NCBI RefSeq assembly: GCF_001403735.1
Contig: NZ_CXPG01000020.1
Span: forward strand, 558,001 to 622,000
Length of the DNA: 64,000 nucleotides
Source of the DNA: Jannaschia rubra
Lineage (GTDB): Bacteria; Pseudomonadota; Alphaproteobacteria; Rhodobacterales; Rhodobacteraceae
Direction: 5' to 3'
Shown here piece by piece: positions 46,687 to 55,296 of this stretch. How positions within the stretch are numbered: position 1 is the stretch's first letter; the number at the start of each line of letters is the position of its first letter. The notes under the pieces were generated by a model that saw only the letters and a program-made list of their open reading frames with translations, was not told where the DNA came from and did not search any database. Both the position numbers and the translations under genes were made by a program.

Positions 46687-47052
46687 TCAGGCGGGCAGCG
46701 GTGGATGCCGGGTCACGAAATGACCCTTGATCGCGGGGGGCCATTGCCGGAAAGGCACGACGCCCGTGTCCGTCTGCGCGTGCATTCGGGCATAATCCAC
46801 GATGCCCTGCGCCGCCTCGGCCGTTGGATCGAAACGGCCGAGCGTATAAGCCATCTTGCCCGGCGCCTGGAGCGCGATGTTGCAGGCCCCCGAACACCCC
46901 ATCAGGCACGAATGGCGGCGCGTCTGCACACCGTCGATGCCCTGCGCCGCCGCCTCGACCAGCGCGGCCAGCGCTTCTCCGTCGCTGAGTTCGGTGCCGG
47001 CGGTCCAGCCGTCGCGCTTGCAGGTGTCGCAAATGGTGATCGTCGTGGGCAT
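46687..47052 (-). CDS. DUF1636 metal/iron-sulfur-binding protein (copy 2)
   Basis: A 121-residue protein with ICDTCKRDGW at the N terminus and RRHSCLMGCSGACNIALQ around residues 45-55, giving a Cys pattern like thioredoxin-like 2Fe-2S ferredoxins of DUF1636. It heads the operon DUF1636-cobC-cbiB. It is longer than the copy beside cobW and differs in the second Cys cluster. A role in cobalt handling or electron supply for corrinoid reduction is inference from context. Confidence 0.82.
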   Translation of the reverse strand: MPTTITICDTCKRDGWTAGTELSDGEALAALVEAAAQGIDGVQTRRHSCLMGCSGACNIALQAPGKMAYTLGRFDPTAEAAQGIVDYARMHAQTDTGVVPFRQWPPAIKGHFVTRHPPLPA

Positions 47053-47161
47053 CGGAACTCCGGTCGTCGGGCATCTGTGCTGTCCGCCCGATGGATAGAC
47101 GGCGGGTCGCCGAGGGGCAATCGGCAGGATCACGCCGGGTGCCCGACACCGGCCGGGGGCG

Positions 47162-47176
47162 TTAAGGTTTGCTTAA
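47162..47176 (+). promoter_or_regulatory. CtrA-type binding site TTAA-N7-TTAA
   Basis: The sequence TTAAGGTTTGCTTAA is an exact match to the consensus with a 7-base spacer, on a GC-rich background where TTAA is rare. It lies 65 bases upstream of the start of a receiver-like gene, where CtrA sites commonly overlap the promoter. The divergent DUF1636-cobC-cbiB operon starts about 110 bases away on the other side. Confidence 0.6.
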
Positions 47177-47241
47177 GGAATGGAACGCATCGTCGAGGCA
47201 GGAAGGGGTTCCTGTGCGGCTTCGCCGCGAGAGGTATTTAC

Positions 47242-47640
47242 ATGTTGCGTGCATTCAATCCGGTGCTGGCGGTCGGTCCCTGTTTCGCATCCGACGCCGA
47301 ATTTCGAAAGGCACGACAGGCCCTCGCTCGCGAGGGGATGACGCTCCTGTCGGCAAGGACCCAAGACGAGGCGGCGCTGATGCTGTGCGAGACGGCGCCA
47401 TCGGTGGTGATGATCCACCTGTCGCTGGACGACGGCAGTCCGCTCGCAGTGGCGGATTTCGCCAACTATCGCCGCCCGGACGCGCGGGTGATCCTGCTGG
47501 GCGGGGGTGGGCTGATGGCCGATGGGTCGCTCTTCGCGCATGTCGGTAACGCCCATGCGTTGATCTCGGGCGACATGCCCCCCACCGACCTGACCGCCCT
47601 CATCGCTTTCCACGCGGGCGCGGCGTCGATGATGCACTAG
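47242..47640 (+). CDS. degenerate receiver-like protein, 132 residues
   Basis: The predicted alpha/beta pattern is that of a stand-alone response-regulator receiver domain: VLAVGP, then APSVVMIHLSLDDGSPL, then RRPDARVILLGGGG. In a usual receiver, the strand-3 Asp would sit where His59 is (IHLSLDDG versus LDLSLPDG), so phosphorylation in the normal way is unlikely. GAGAGG lies about nine bases before the ATG. A CtrA-type site lies upstream. It interlocks stop codons with the convergent reductase gene over CTAG. Function unknown. Confidence 0.65.
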   Translation: MLRAFNPVLAVGPCFASDAEFRKARQALAREGMTLLSARTQDEAALMLCETAPSVVMIHLSLDDGSPLAVADFANYRRPDARVILLGGGGLMADGSLFAHVGNAHALISGDMPPTDLTALIAFHAGAASMMH

Positions 47641-48629
47641 CCCGGCTTGCCGACCGCGTCGCGTCCGTGCGGCGCGGTCCAGTCGATGTCCGGGCCGACC
47701 GGCACGATGCGGTGCGGATTTATCGTGTCGTGGCTGAAGTGATAGTGCCGGGAAATATGGTCCAGATCCACGGTCCCGGCCACGCCCGGATGCTGGAACA
47801 GCTCGCGCGTATAGGCCCAGAGGTTCGGATAGTCGACGATCCGCCGGCGGTTGCACTTGAAGTGGCCATAATAGACCGTGTCGAACCGGACGAGGGTGGT
47901 AAACAGCCGCCAGTCCGCCTCGGTCAGCCGATCGCCCGCCAGATAGCGCGTCTGCCCCAGCAGGTCTTCCAGCCAATCGAGCGTATCGAACAGCGCCGCG
48001 ACCGCCTCGTCATAGGCGGCCTGCGTGGTGGCGAACCCGGCCTTGTAGACGCCGTTGTTGACCGTCTCGTAGACGCGCGCGTTGATGTCGTCGATCCGGG
48101 GGCGCAGGTCCTCGGGATAGAAGTCGACGTCGTTGCCGGTCAGCCCGTCGAAGGCGTCGTTGAACATGCGGATGATCTCGGCCGATTCGTTGGACACGAT
48201 GGTCCCCCGCTCCCTGTCCCAGAGCACCGGAACGGTGACGCGGCCCGACACGTCCGGTTTGGCGCGGATATAGACGTCGCGCATGAACGGCAGGTTCATG
48301 AGCCGGTCGCCCGTCGCGCCGGGGAAATCCGTGGCGAAGGTCCAGCCGTCGGACAGCATGTCGGGATGCACGACGGAAACGCCGACCAGGCTGTCCAACC
48401 CCTTGAGGCTGCGGAAGATCAGCGTCCGGTGCGCCCAGGGGCAGGCAAGCGAGACGTAGAGGTGATAGCGCCCTGCCTCGGCCGGGAACCCGCCATCGCC
48501 GGTGGGACCGGCGCTGCCGTCCCGGGTGATCCAGTTGCGGAACCCGGCGGTAGACCGGACGAACCGGCCGCCCGACTTCTCCGTGTCATACCAGTCGTCG
48601 TGCCAGACGCCGTCGATCAGCTGTCCCAT
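47637..48629 (-). CDS. glutathionyl-hydroquinone reductase (Xi-class GST, YqjG-like)
   Basis: A 330-residue glutathione transferase-like protein. The catalytic Cys63 is in LACPWAHRTL, and the GSH-binding region includes VPVLWDRERGTIVSNESAEI. The C-terminal domain has RYLAGDRLTEADWRLFTTL and FDTVYYGHFKCN. These enzymes reduce glutathionyl-hydroquinones and related conjugates. Length is normal. The gene is not obviously co-transcribed with its neighbours. Confidence 0.92.
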   Translation of the reverse strand: MGQLIDGVWHDDWYDTEKSGGRFVRSTAGFRNWITRDGSAGPTGDGGFPAEAGRYHLYVSLACPWAHRTLIFRSLKGLDSLVGVSVVHPDMLSDGWTFATDFPGATGDRLMNLPFMRDVYIRAKPDVSGRVTVPVLWDRERGTIVSNESAEIIRMFNDAFDGLTGNDVDFYPEDLRPRIDDINARVYETVNNGVYKAGFATTQAAYDEAVAALFDTLDWLEDLLGQTRYLAGDRLTEADWRLFTTLVRFDTVYYGHFKCNRRRIVDYPNLWAYTRELFQHPGVAGTVDLDHISRHYHFSHDTINPHRIVPVGPDIDWTAPHGRDAVGKPG

Positions 48630-48729
48630 TCTGTCCTCCGTTCGTGCGATGACTGAAAGGTGGTGCTGCGGCGCCGGAAGGGAAACGCCGGCGAACGCGC
48701 AGGCTCTGCGCCCTGACGAACCGTCAACG

Positions 48730-49761
48730 TCAATCGAAGGTGCCAGCCACGCGTGCGGTCAGCATGAAGGCCCGCGCCGTCCGCGTCTCCGCGAAGCGCA
48801 TGATCTCGGTGTCGGACGCGGTTTCGGCGAAATCGGCGAAGACGCGGTCGAAGGTCCGCAGGAAGTGGTGGACGGTCTCGCGGAACACGGAATCGTCCTT
48901 CATGCGCCCGGTCGTCAGCGCCACGCTGGAACGGTCGCGGATGCCGCCCAAGGCCGCCACGTCCGACCCATGCGTGCCGTCCGCGAAGGCGCGCCAGAGG
49001 ACGGGGTCGGCGCGATGGACCGACAGATCGTCCATGTAGATCCCGTCCTGCGCCAGAAGGGTCAGCAGGTCCTGCGACGCCTTCACCAGTTGCGCGGTCG
49101 GATGGTGACGCAAGGCATCGCGCAGCACGCGGAACCCCTCGGCATCCCGCTCGTTCGCGGGAAAGTCGAGCGCGCGGATGAAATCCTCCGGCGGCAGGGG
49201 GTCGGCATCGCGTTCGGTGGGCTCCAACGCGAGACCGGGTTGCATGGATTCGGTCAGGCGCAGGCGGGGGCGCAGGCGGGTCAGGGCCGCGTCGTCGTCC
49301 TCGGGCCGCTGCATCGCCGCGACCTCGGCGGCCAGGGCATCCTGCGCGCGCGACATGCGGTCGATGCGGTCCTCGACCTCGGGAGGCAGGCCGGCGGGCG
49401 CGCCTTGGCCACCGTCGAGCCAGGTCATCCGCATCTGCTCGATCATCGTCTGCAGGCGCGCGCTTTCCTCGCGCATGGTCCGCATCGTCCGGGCGACGGC
49501 GGCCGCGACCCAGACGAGCGCGACCGGCAGGAGCACACCCAGGATGGTGAACGTCGCGGCCAGCGGGCTGGCGCGCGTCAGCCGTGCCTCTTGCGGATCG
49601 AGGGTGAGGAAGAACCACCCTACCAGCAACAGCCATCCCGCACTCAGGATGAGGGCGACCACCTCGGGCAGCGACAGGGCTGCGGCCCGCGCCGCCCGGC
49701 CCTGAGGCCTGCCGCGGTGCCCGGCCGTCAGGCGGGGGTGGCGATGGGAGGTGTCGGTCAT
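48730..49761 (-). CDS. conserved hypothetical membrane protein, 343 residues
   Basis: A basic N terminus is followed by two membrane helices (about residues 32-52 and 68-90), a probable coiled coil (RTMREESARLQTMIEQMRM) and a soluble domain to the end. The C-terminal part contains RALDFPANERDAEGFRVLRDAL and ETVHHFLRTFDRVF. I do not recognise a named family, though the layout is like proteins common in roseobacters. It lies downstream of greA by 16 bases and may be co-transcribed. Confidence 0.75.
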   Translation of the reverse strand: MTDTSHRHPRLTAGHRGRPQGRAARAAALSLPEVVALILSAGWLLLVGWFFLTLDPQEARLTRASPLAATFTILGVLLPVALVWVAAAVARTMRTMREESARLQTMIEQMRMTWLDGGQGAPAGLPPEVEDRIDRMSRAQDALAAEVAAMQRPEDDDAALTRLRPRLRLTESMQPGLALEPTERDADPLPPEDFIRALDFPANERDAEGFRVLRDALRHHPTAQLVKASQDLLTLLAQDGIYMDDLSVHRADPVLWRAFADGTHGSDVAALGGIRDRSSVALTTGRMKDDSVFRETVHHFLRTFDRVFADFAETASDTEIMRFAETRTARAFMLTARVAGTFD

Positions 49762-49777
49762 CGCGCGCGCCCCGGCG

Positions 49778-50248
49778 TCACTTGTATTCGACGAGGGTGA
49801 CCTCGTAGTCGCGGGTGCCGCCCGGCGTGCGGACCTCGACGCTGTCGCCTTGCTCCTTGCCGATCAGCGCGCGGGCGAGGGGCGACTTGATGTTGAGAAG
49901 CCCGTTCTCGATATCGGCCTCCTGTTCGCCCACGATCTGATAGGTCCTTTCCTCCTCGGTCTCCTCGTCGACCAGGGTCACGGTCGCGCCGAACTTGATC
50001 GGGCCCGACAGCTTGGCGGGGTCGATCACCTCGGCCAGCGAAATCAGCCCCTCCAGCTCCTTGATGCGGCCTTCGACGAAGGACTGCTTTTCCCGCGCGG
50101 AATGGTACTCGGCGTTCTCGGACAGGTCGCCATGCTCCCGCGCCTCGGCGATGGCGCGGATGATGGAAGGGCGTTCCTCGGATTTGAGGAGCTTCAGTTC
50201 CTTCTGAAGGGCATCGAGACCCCGTGGCGTCATGGGAAACTTTTCCAT
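49778..50248 (-). CDS. greA: transcription elongation factor GreA
   Basis: A 156-residue factor that rescues backtracked RNA polymerase by stimulating transcript cleavage. The N-terminal coiled coil contains [20 protein letters not shown], with the acidic tip residues, and the C-terminal FKBP-like domain contains [18 protein letters not shown]. The ATG at 50248 ([14 protein letters not shown]) follows CAGGAGA and gives the normal length. Confidence 0.96.
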   Translation of the reverse strand: MEKFPMTPRGLDALQKELKLLKSEERPSIIRAIAEAREHGDLSENAEYHSAREKQSFVEGRIKELEGLISLAEVIDPAKLSGPIKFGATVTLVDEETEEERTYQIVGEQEADIENGLLNIKSPLARALIGKEQGDSVEVRTPGGTRDYEVTLVEYK

Positions 50249-50371
50249 GCAAATCTCCTGCCGGGGGCGGCCCCGCTGCTCTCGTTTTCCGGACTGTATC
50301 AGGGGTGCGGGCAGGCGCAACGGGCTCGCGCACCCGTGCAGTGTCACCCTGGCTCGACGGTGGCGGACGGG

Positions 50372-50518
50372 TCAGAACGACCCCGTCACCCCCATCTCGG
50401 CGCTGCCCGACACGACGAGGCCCGGAGGCGGCGGGCTGTCGGACTCCGACGGCGGCCTGGGCGCTCCGTCGACGCCGCAGGCGCCCAGCAGAAGAAGCAG
50501 GGGGAAAAGGCGGATCAT
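50372..50518 (-). CDS. lptM: small lipoprotein downstream of argH, LptM-like
   Basis: A 48-residue protein, [19 protein letters not shown] followed by a Pro/Ser-rich tail. The lipobox LGAC with GVDGAP directly after the Cys resembles the CG-x-K/x-GP motif of LptM/YifL, which helps the LPS translocon LptD mature. Its ATG overlaps the argH stop (ATGA at 50515-50518), the typical position of this lipoprotein in proteobacteria. The symbol is an inference from motif and position. Confidence 0.7.
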   Translation of the reverse strand: MIRLFPLLLLLGACGVDGAPRPPSESDSPPPPGLVVSGSAEMGVTGSF

Positions 50519-51912
50519 GCCAGCAGCTCCTTCCAGCGCGCCACTTGGGCGCGGACGTTGTCGGGCGCCGTGCCACCATAGGAGGTGCGGGAGGCGACGG
50601 AATTGTGCACCCCCAGCACCCCGAAGACATCTTCGGTGATGCCGTCATGCACCGATTTCATCTGGTCGAGCGTCAGGTCCGGCAGGTCGACACCCGCCTC
50701 CTCGGCCATGCGGACCAGCGTGCCGGTAACGTGGTGCGCCTCGCGGAAAGGCAGGTCCAGTTCCCGAACCAGCCAGTCGGCGAGGTCGGTGGCGGTCGAG
50801 AACCCGCTCGACGCCGCGGCCTCCAGATTGTCCTTCTCGGCCGTCATGTCGGCCACCATCCCCGTCATCGCGGCCAGCGCCAACATGAGGCTGTCGGCGG
50901 CGTCGAAGACCTGCTCCTTGTCCTCCTGCATGTCTTTGGAATAGGCCAGCGGCAGCCCCTTCATCACCATCAGCAGCGCCGTCTGCGCCCCGAAGATGCG
51001 ACCGATCTTGGCGCGCAGAAGCTCGGCCGCGTCGGGGTTCTTCTTTTGCGGCATGATGCTCGACCCGGTGGTCCAGCGGTCCGACAGGCGCACGAACCGG
51101 AACTGCGCCGAGGACCAGATCACCAGCTCCTCCGCCAGCCGGCTCAGGTGCATGGCGCAGAGCGACGCGGACGACAGGAACTCCAGCGCGAAATCCCTGT
51201 CGGACACGGCGTCGAGCGAATTGGCCGATGGCCGGTCGAAACCCAGGGCCGCGGCCGTCATGTCGCGGTCGATGGGAAAGGAGGTGCCGGCCAGCGCGGC
51301 GGCCCCCAGCGGGCACTCGTTCATCCGCCGGCGCGCATCGGTGAAGCGCGACAGATCGCGGGCGAACATCTCGGCATAGGCCAGCATGTGATGACCCCAT
51401 GTGACCGGCTGCGCGGTCTGCAGGTGGGTAAACCCAGGCATCACCCAGTCGGCCCCCGCCTCGGCCTGGGCGACCAGCGCGCCGATCAGCCGGGGCAGGG
51501 CGTCGATGGCCGCGTCGCATTGGTCGCGTACCCACATGCGGAAATCGAGCGCGACCTGATCGTTGCGCGACCGCGCGGTGTGCAGACGTCCGGCGGCGGG
51601 GCCCATGATCTCGGTCAGGCGCGCCTCCACGTTCATGTGGATGTCCTCCAGCGCGGTCGAGAACGCGAAGGTGCCGCCCTCGATCTCTGACAACACCGTG
51701 AGGAGGCCTTCCCGCATCGCCTCCGCATCCGTATCGGTGACGATACCCTGCGCGGCCAGCATCGCGGCATGGGCCCGGCTGCCCTCGATGTCCTGAGGGG
51801 CCATGCGGCGGTCGTATCCGATCGAGGCGTTGATCGCCTCCATGATCGCATCGGGCCCTTGCGCAAACCGGCCGCCCCACATCTTGTTCGACCCGGATTC
51901 GGACTTCGACAT
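50515..51912 (-). CDS. argH: argininosuccinate lyase
   Basis: A 465-residue enzyme that splits argininosuccinate to arginine and fumarate, the last arginine step. [20 protein letters not shown] opens the fold, [16 protein letters not shown] holds a substrate site, and the family signature is [16 protein letters not shown] near residue 285. Length is normal. It is translationally coupled to the small lipoprotein gene and divergent from tlpA, an arrangement known in Rhodobacterales. Confidence 0.97.
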   Translation of the reverse strand: MSKSESGSNKMWGGRFAQGPDAIMEAINASIGYDRRMAPQDIEGSRAHAAMLAAQGIVTDTDAEAMREGLLTVLSEIEGGTFAFSTALEDIHMNVEARLTEIMGPAAGRLHTARSRNDQVALDFRMWVRDQCDAAIDALPRLIGALVAQAEAGADWVMPGFTHLQTAQPVTWGHHMLAYAEMFARDLSRFTDARRRMNECPLGAAALAGTSFPIDRDMTAAALGFDRPSANSLDAVSDRDFALEFLSSASLCAMHLSRLAEELVIWSSAQFRFVRLSDRWTTGSSIMPQKKNPDAAELLRAKIGRIFGAQTALLMVMKGLPLAYSKDMQEDKEQVFDAADSLMLALAAMTGMVADMTAEKDNLEAAASSGFSTATDLADWLVRELDLPFREAHHVTGTLVRMAEEAGVDLPDLTLDQMKSVHDGITEDVFGVLGVHNSVASRTSYGGTAPDNVRAQVARWKELLA

Positions 51913-51923
51913 CGGAACGCCCC

Positions 51924-52478
51924 ATGCTTGAGAAACTTCGCCTTGCCCTATACGGCCTCGCCCTGACGCTCGCCACCCCTGCGCTGGCGCTCGACCCCGC
52001 GCTCCTGATTGGGGAAATGGAAACGCTGGAGCCGGTCGAAAGCTACACCCCCGCCATCACCGGCTACCTGCGCGAGGATGGATCGACAGGTGACCTGTCG
52101 GACTACGCCGGAAAGGTCGTCGTGCTGAACTTCTGGGCGACGTGGTGTGGCCCCTGCAAGGCCGAGATGCCGTCGCTTCAGGCCCTGCAGGACGAGCTTG
52201 GCCCCGAAGGCCTGGACGTGGTGACCGTGGCCTTCGGACGCCACAATCCGGCCGCGATGCGGGACTTCTGGGACGATGCCGGCATCACGAGCCTGCCGCT
52301 GTATCTGGACCCGCAGACCGAACTGGCGCGGGGGTTGGAGGTCAGGGGCTTGCCGCACAGCTTCGTCATCGGCCGCGACGGCCGCATTCTGGCGCAGCTC
52401 ATCGGCGACGCCGACTGGTCCGCGCCCGAGACGCTGGCCGTGATACGCGCCTATCTGGAGGATGAAGCGCCGGAATAA
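51924..52478 (+). CDS. TlpA-family thiol:disulfide oxidoreductase
   Basis: A 184-residue exported thioredoxin-like protein. The N-terminal hydrophobic segment ([19 protein letters not shown]) is a signal peptide or anchor. The active site is [14 protein letters not shown], with the WCGPC motif near residue 75, and the cis-Pro loop is [11 protein letters not shown]. It probably reduces disulfides in the periplasm, for example during cytochrome c or oxidase maturation. It is divergent from argH, 11 bases apart. Confidence 0.9.
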   Translation: MLEKLRLALYGLALTLATPALALDPALLIGEMETLEPVESYTPAITGYLREDGSTGDLSDYAGKVVVLNFWATWCGPCKAEMPSLQALQDELGPEGLDVVTVAFGRHNPAAMRDFWDDAGITSLPLYLDPQTELARGLEVRGLPHSFVIGRDGRILAQLIGDADWSAPETLAVIRAYLEDEAPE

Positions 52479-52593
52479 ACGCAACCGGAGCTCTTGCCTT
52501 CGCCTGGAGAGCATCCGATCTGCCCTCCGACCCCGGATTTGATCGTGCGTCCCGGATGCGGGGTATCCCGCTGTTCGGCGCCCGAGGCTGTCC

Positions 52594-53508
52594 ATGTCGT
52601 ATCTGATGGTTCTGGGGGGTCTCGCGGCCCTTCTTCTGGGCGGGGGTGCGCTCGTCTCGGGGGCGGTGGCCATCGCGCGCCGCTGGGGGCTGTCGCCCCT
52701 CGTGATCGGCGTGACGCTCGTCGGCATCGGCACCTCCCTGCCCGAACTGCTGACCAGCCTGCGGGCGGCCTTCGCCGGTGCGCCGGGGCTCGCCTTCGGC
52801 AATGTGATCGGCTCGAACACGGCGAACGTCCTTCTGATCCTCGGCCTCTCCGCGCTCGTGGCGCCCATTGCCTTCGCGCGGCGGACCTGGCGGCGGGAGG
52901 GGCTGACCGTCCTTGCGGTCAGCGTGGTGACCGCGCTCTGGATTGCGCTGTCCGGGGGTCTCGGCCGGTTCGGGGCGGCGGCCTTCCTGCTGACCCTTGC
53001 CGGGCTGATGACCTGGCAACTCCGCAGCGGCGGGGACGACGCGGAGGACGAGGCGGCGGACGACATGTCGATGCCCCGTGCCTGGCTCGCCGTGGCGGTG
53101 GGTTTCGCGGGCGTCCTCATCGGGGCGGAGCTTCTGGTGCGCGGCGCCATCGACATCGCCCGCGCCCTGGGCGTCAGCGAGGCGGTGATCGGGCTGACCG
53201 TAGTGGCTGTCGGCACGTCGCTGCCCGAACTCGCCACATCCGCCGTGGCGGCCTGGAAGGGGCGGTCCGACGTGGCCCTGGGCAACGTGCTGGGGTCCAA
53301 CTTGTTCAACCTGCTGGGCATCCTCGGCTTGACGGGCCTCGTCATCCCGATCCCGGCCGAGGCGCGGTTCGCCACACTGGACCTGCCGGTGATGGTAGGG
53401 ACGGTCGCGCTTCTGCTGACCATCGGATGGCGGGGCACGATCGGCCGGGTCGCCGGGGGTGGCATGGTCGCGGCCTACGCGGGATATGTCTGGATGCTGC
53501 AGATGTGA
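52594..53508 (+). CDS. calcium/sodium antiporter (CaCA, YrbG-like)
   Basis: A 304-residue inner-membrane exchanger with two inverted repeats. Each repeat has the alpha motif: GIGTSLPELLTSLRAAF with FGNVIGSNTANVLLILG, and AVGTSLPELATSAVAAW with LGNVLGSNLFNLLGILG. A short acidic loop (DDAEDEAADDMS) separates the halves. About ten helices are predicted. It starts 115 bases after tlpA. Confidence 0.92.
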   Translation: MSYLMVLGGLAALLLGGGALVSGAVAIARRWGLSPLVIGVTLVGIGTSLPELLTSLRAAFAGAPGLAFGNVIGSNTANVLLILGLSALVAPIAFARRTWRREGLTVLAVSVVTALWIALSGGLGRFGAAAFLLTLAGLMTWQLRSGGDDAEDEAADDMSMPRAWLAVAVGFAGVLIGAELLVRGAIDIARALGVSEAVIGLTVVAVGTSLPELATSAVAAWKGRSDVALGNVLGSNLFNLLGILGLTGLVIPIPAEARFATLDLPVMVGTVALLLTIGWRGTIGRVAGGGMVAAYAGYVWMLQM

Positions 53509-53594
53509 TGCCGCGGTGCGGCGCTTGCATGGAGGCGGGTCACATCGTAGCTGTCGGTCGGATCAGTCGCGCAACATCCTTACCCGGAGAGATC

Positions 53595-54572
53595 ATGAGC
53601 TTTCGCCTGCAACCCGCCCCCGCCGCCCGTCCCAACCGGTGCCAGTTGTTCGGCCCCGGATCGAACCCCAAGCTGTTCGCCAAGATGGCGGCGTCGGAGG
53701 CCGACGTCATCAACCTCGACCTGGAGGATTCGGTGGCACCGTCGGACAAGGACGCGGCGCGGGCGAACGTCATCGCGGCCATCGGCGACGTGGACTGGGG
53801 CGGCAAGGTCCTGTCCGTGCGGATCAACGGTCTCGATACGCCTTACTGGTATCGCGACGTGGTCCACCTGCTGGAACAGGCGGGCGACCGGCTGGACCAG
53901 ATCATGATCCCCAAGGTCGGCTGCGCGGCGGATGTCTATGCCGTCGATGCGCTCGTCACCGCTGTCGAGGCGGCAAGGGGCAGGACGCGCCGCGTCGATT
54001 TCGAGGTCATCATCGAAAGCGCCGCCGGGCTGGCCCATGTCGAGGAGATCGCGGCGAGTTCGCCCCGTCTCGTCGCCATGTCGCTGGGCGCCGCCGATTT
54101 CGCGGCCTCCATGGGGATGCAGACGACCGGCATCGGCGGGACCCAGGAAGACTACTACATGCTGACCCAAGACGGCGAACGCCATTGGTCGGACCCCTGG
54201 CACTGGGTTCAGGCGGCCATCGTCGCGGCTTGCCGGACGCATGGCGTGCTGCCCGTCGACGGACCCTTCGGCGACTTTTCCGACGACGAGGGCTACCGCG
54301 CGCAGGCCCGCCGGTCGGCGGTTCTGGGAATGGTCGGGAAATGGGCGATCCACCCCAAGCAGATCGCCCTGGCGAACGAGGTCTTCACCCCGTCGGACGC
54401 ACGCGTGGCCGAGGCGCGCGAGATCCTGGCCGCGATGGAGGAGGCGAAGGCATCGGGCGCGGGGGCCACGGTGTACAAGGGCCGGCTGGTGGACATCGCG
54501 TCGATCAAGCAGGCCGAGGTGATCGTGCGCCAGGCCGAGATGATCGCCGGGGGTGCTTCGCGGGCGGAGTGA
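53595..54572 (+). CDS. mcl1: L-malyl-CoA/beta-methylmalyl-CoA lyase
   Basis: A 325-residue CitE-like aldolase. The N terminus MSFRLQPAPAARPNRCQLFG and the blocks INLDLEDSVAPSDKDAAR, FEVIIESAAGLAHVEEI, SLGAADFAASMGMQTTGIGG and GMVGKWAIHPKQIALANE closely resemble Mcl1 of Rhodobacter. It cleaves malyl-CoA to glyoxylate and acetyl-CoA, and beta-methylmalyl-CoA to glyoxylate and propionyl-CoA, in the ethylmalonyl-CoA acetate assimilation pathway. The ATG at 53595 follows GGAGAGATC. Other pathway genes are not in the window. Confidence 0.95.
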   Translation: MSFRLQPAPAARPNRCQLFGPGSNPKLFAKMAASEADVINLDLEDSVAPSDKDAARANVIAAIGDVDWGGKVLSVRINGLDTPYWYRDVVHLLEQAGDRLDQIMIPKVGCAADVYAVDALVTAVEAARGRTRRVDFEVIIESAAGLAHVEEIAASSPRLVAMSLGAADFAASMGMQTTGIGGTQEDYYMLTQDGERHWSDPWHWVQAAIVAACRTHGVLPVDGPFGDFSDDEGYRAQARRSAVLGMVGKWAIHPKQIALANEVFTPSDARVAEAREILAAMEEAKASGAGATVYKGRLVDIASIKQAEVIVRQAEMIAGGASRAE

Positions 54573-54579
54573 CGGCGAG

Positions 54580-55108
54580 TCAGGCGCGGGCCGCGCGCGT
54601 CAGTTTGCGCTGCAGGTCGTCAAGGGCTTCCTGTCGCGTCCCGCTCAGCTGGCCCTCGCCGAGGGTTTGAAGGAACGGCTGAAGATCGCGCCAGGCGGTG
54701 CCGTCGTCGATGCGGGCGAGTCGTCGGCCGACACGGCCCATCGCGGCCTGGCCAGATCCGCATTGGGCAACCAGCCAGCGGGCGAGCGACAGCATCTCGT
54801 CCGCCTCCTCCTCGCCCAGGCGCCAGCGTCGCCGGGTCTCGACCAGCAGCCGGGTTCGGTCATCCCGGGTGGGCAGGTCATCGAGCTCGGTGAAGGCGCA
54901 TCCGAGCGTGACCATGGCCAGCACCGGATCGTCAATGCCCTCCACCGGGTGTTCCTTGGACTGGCGACGGAAGGGCCGGCCTGCGGGGCGCGTTGCGCGC
55001 CACGGTCAGCGCGTCGTCCGCCACGCCGAGCGCGTCGCGCGGATTGCCGCGCGCCCACCAGAACAGCGCACCGCCCAGGGCGGTCAGGATGGCGATGGCT
55101 ACGGCCAT
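54580..55108 (-). pseudogene. frameshifted membrane-anchored protein (TerB-like C-terminal part)
   Basis: Two frames form one gene split by a single-base change. Frame A starts at ATG 55108 (GGAGGA ribosome site), MAVAIAILTALGGALFWWAR with one membrane helix, and runs to RNAPRRPAL before entering a spurious 14-codon end at 54932. Frame B, without its own good start, reads FRRQSKEHPVEGIDDPVLAM onward to 54580 and is helical and acidic. The full interval is 529 bases, one more than 176 codons. Removing one C from the CCC near 54970 gives RRPAFRRQSKEHPVEGID in a single frame. It is either a real mutation or an assembly error. Family function unknown. Confidence 0.7.
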
Positions 55109-55296
55109 CGGGTGTCCTCCGACGCGAAACACGAATGGCGTAGCGTCCGGCTTACCCTTCGGCAAGCGCGGCATGGCGCTCGCGGGAACGGCGCGTCGCG
55201 CGGCGGCACGCAAGCCACGCGGGCGGTCCCGGCCGATGTTGCATCGCGGCGCCCGGAACGTCATATCGGGCGCATAGCGCGTGGAGGCCGACGACG

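Noticed and set aside
45746-47149. One 467-residue protein covering cobC and more
   Set aside because: The N-terminal 150 residues lie over the DUF1636 gene in another frame and are not like any protein; the true cobC starts at about 46681.
47053-47241. A second cobalamin riboswitch before the DUF1636-cobC-cbiB operon
   Set aside because: No B12 box or GACTGTAAGCGG-type segment is found on either strand.
52494-54572. A 692-residue fusion upstream of mcl1
   Set aside because: The first 367 codons run antiparallel in frame-shifted reading over the Ca/Na antiporter gene; only the part from 53595 matches the lyase.
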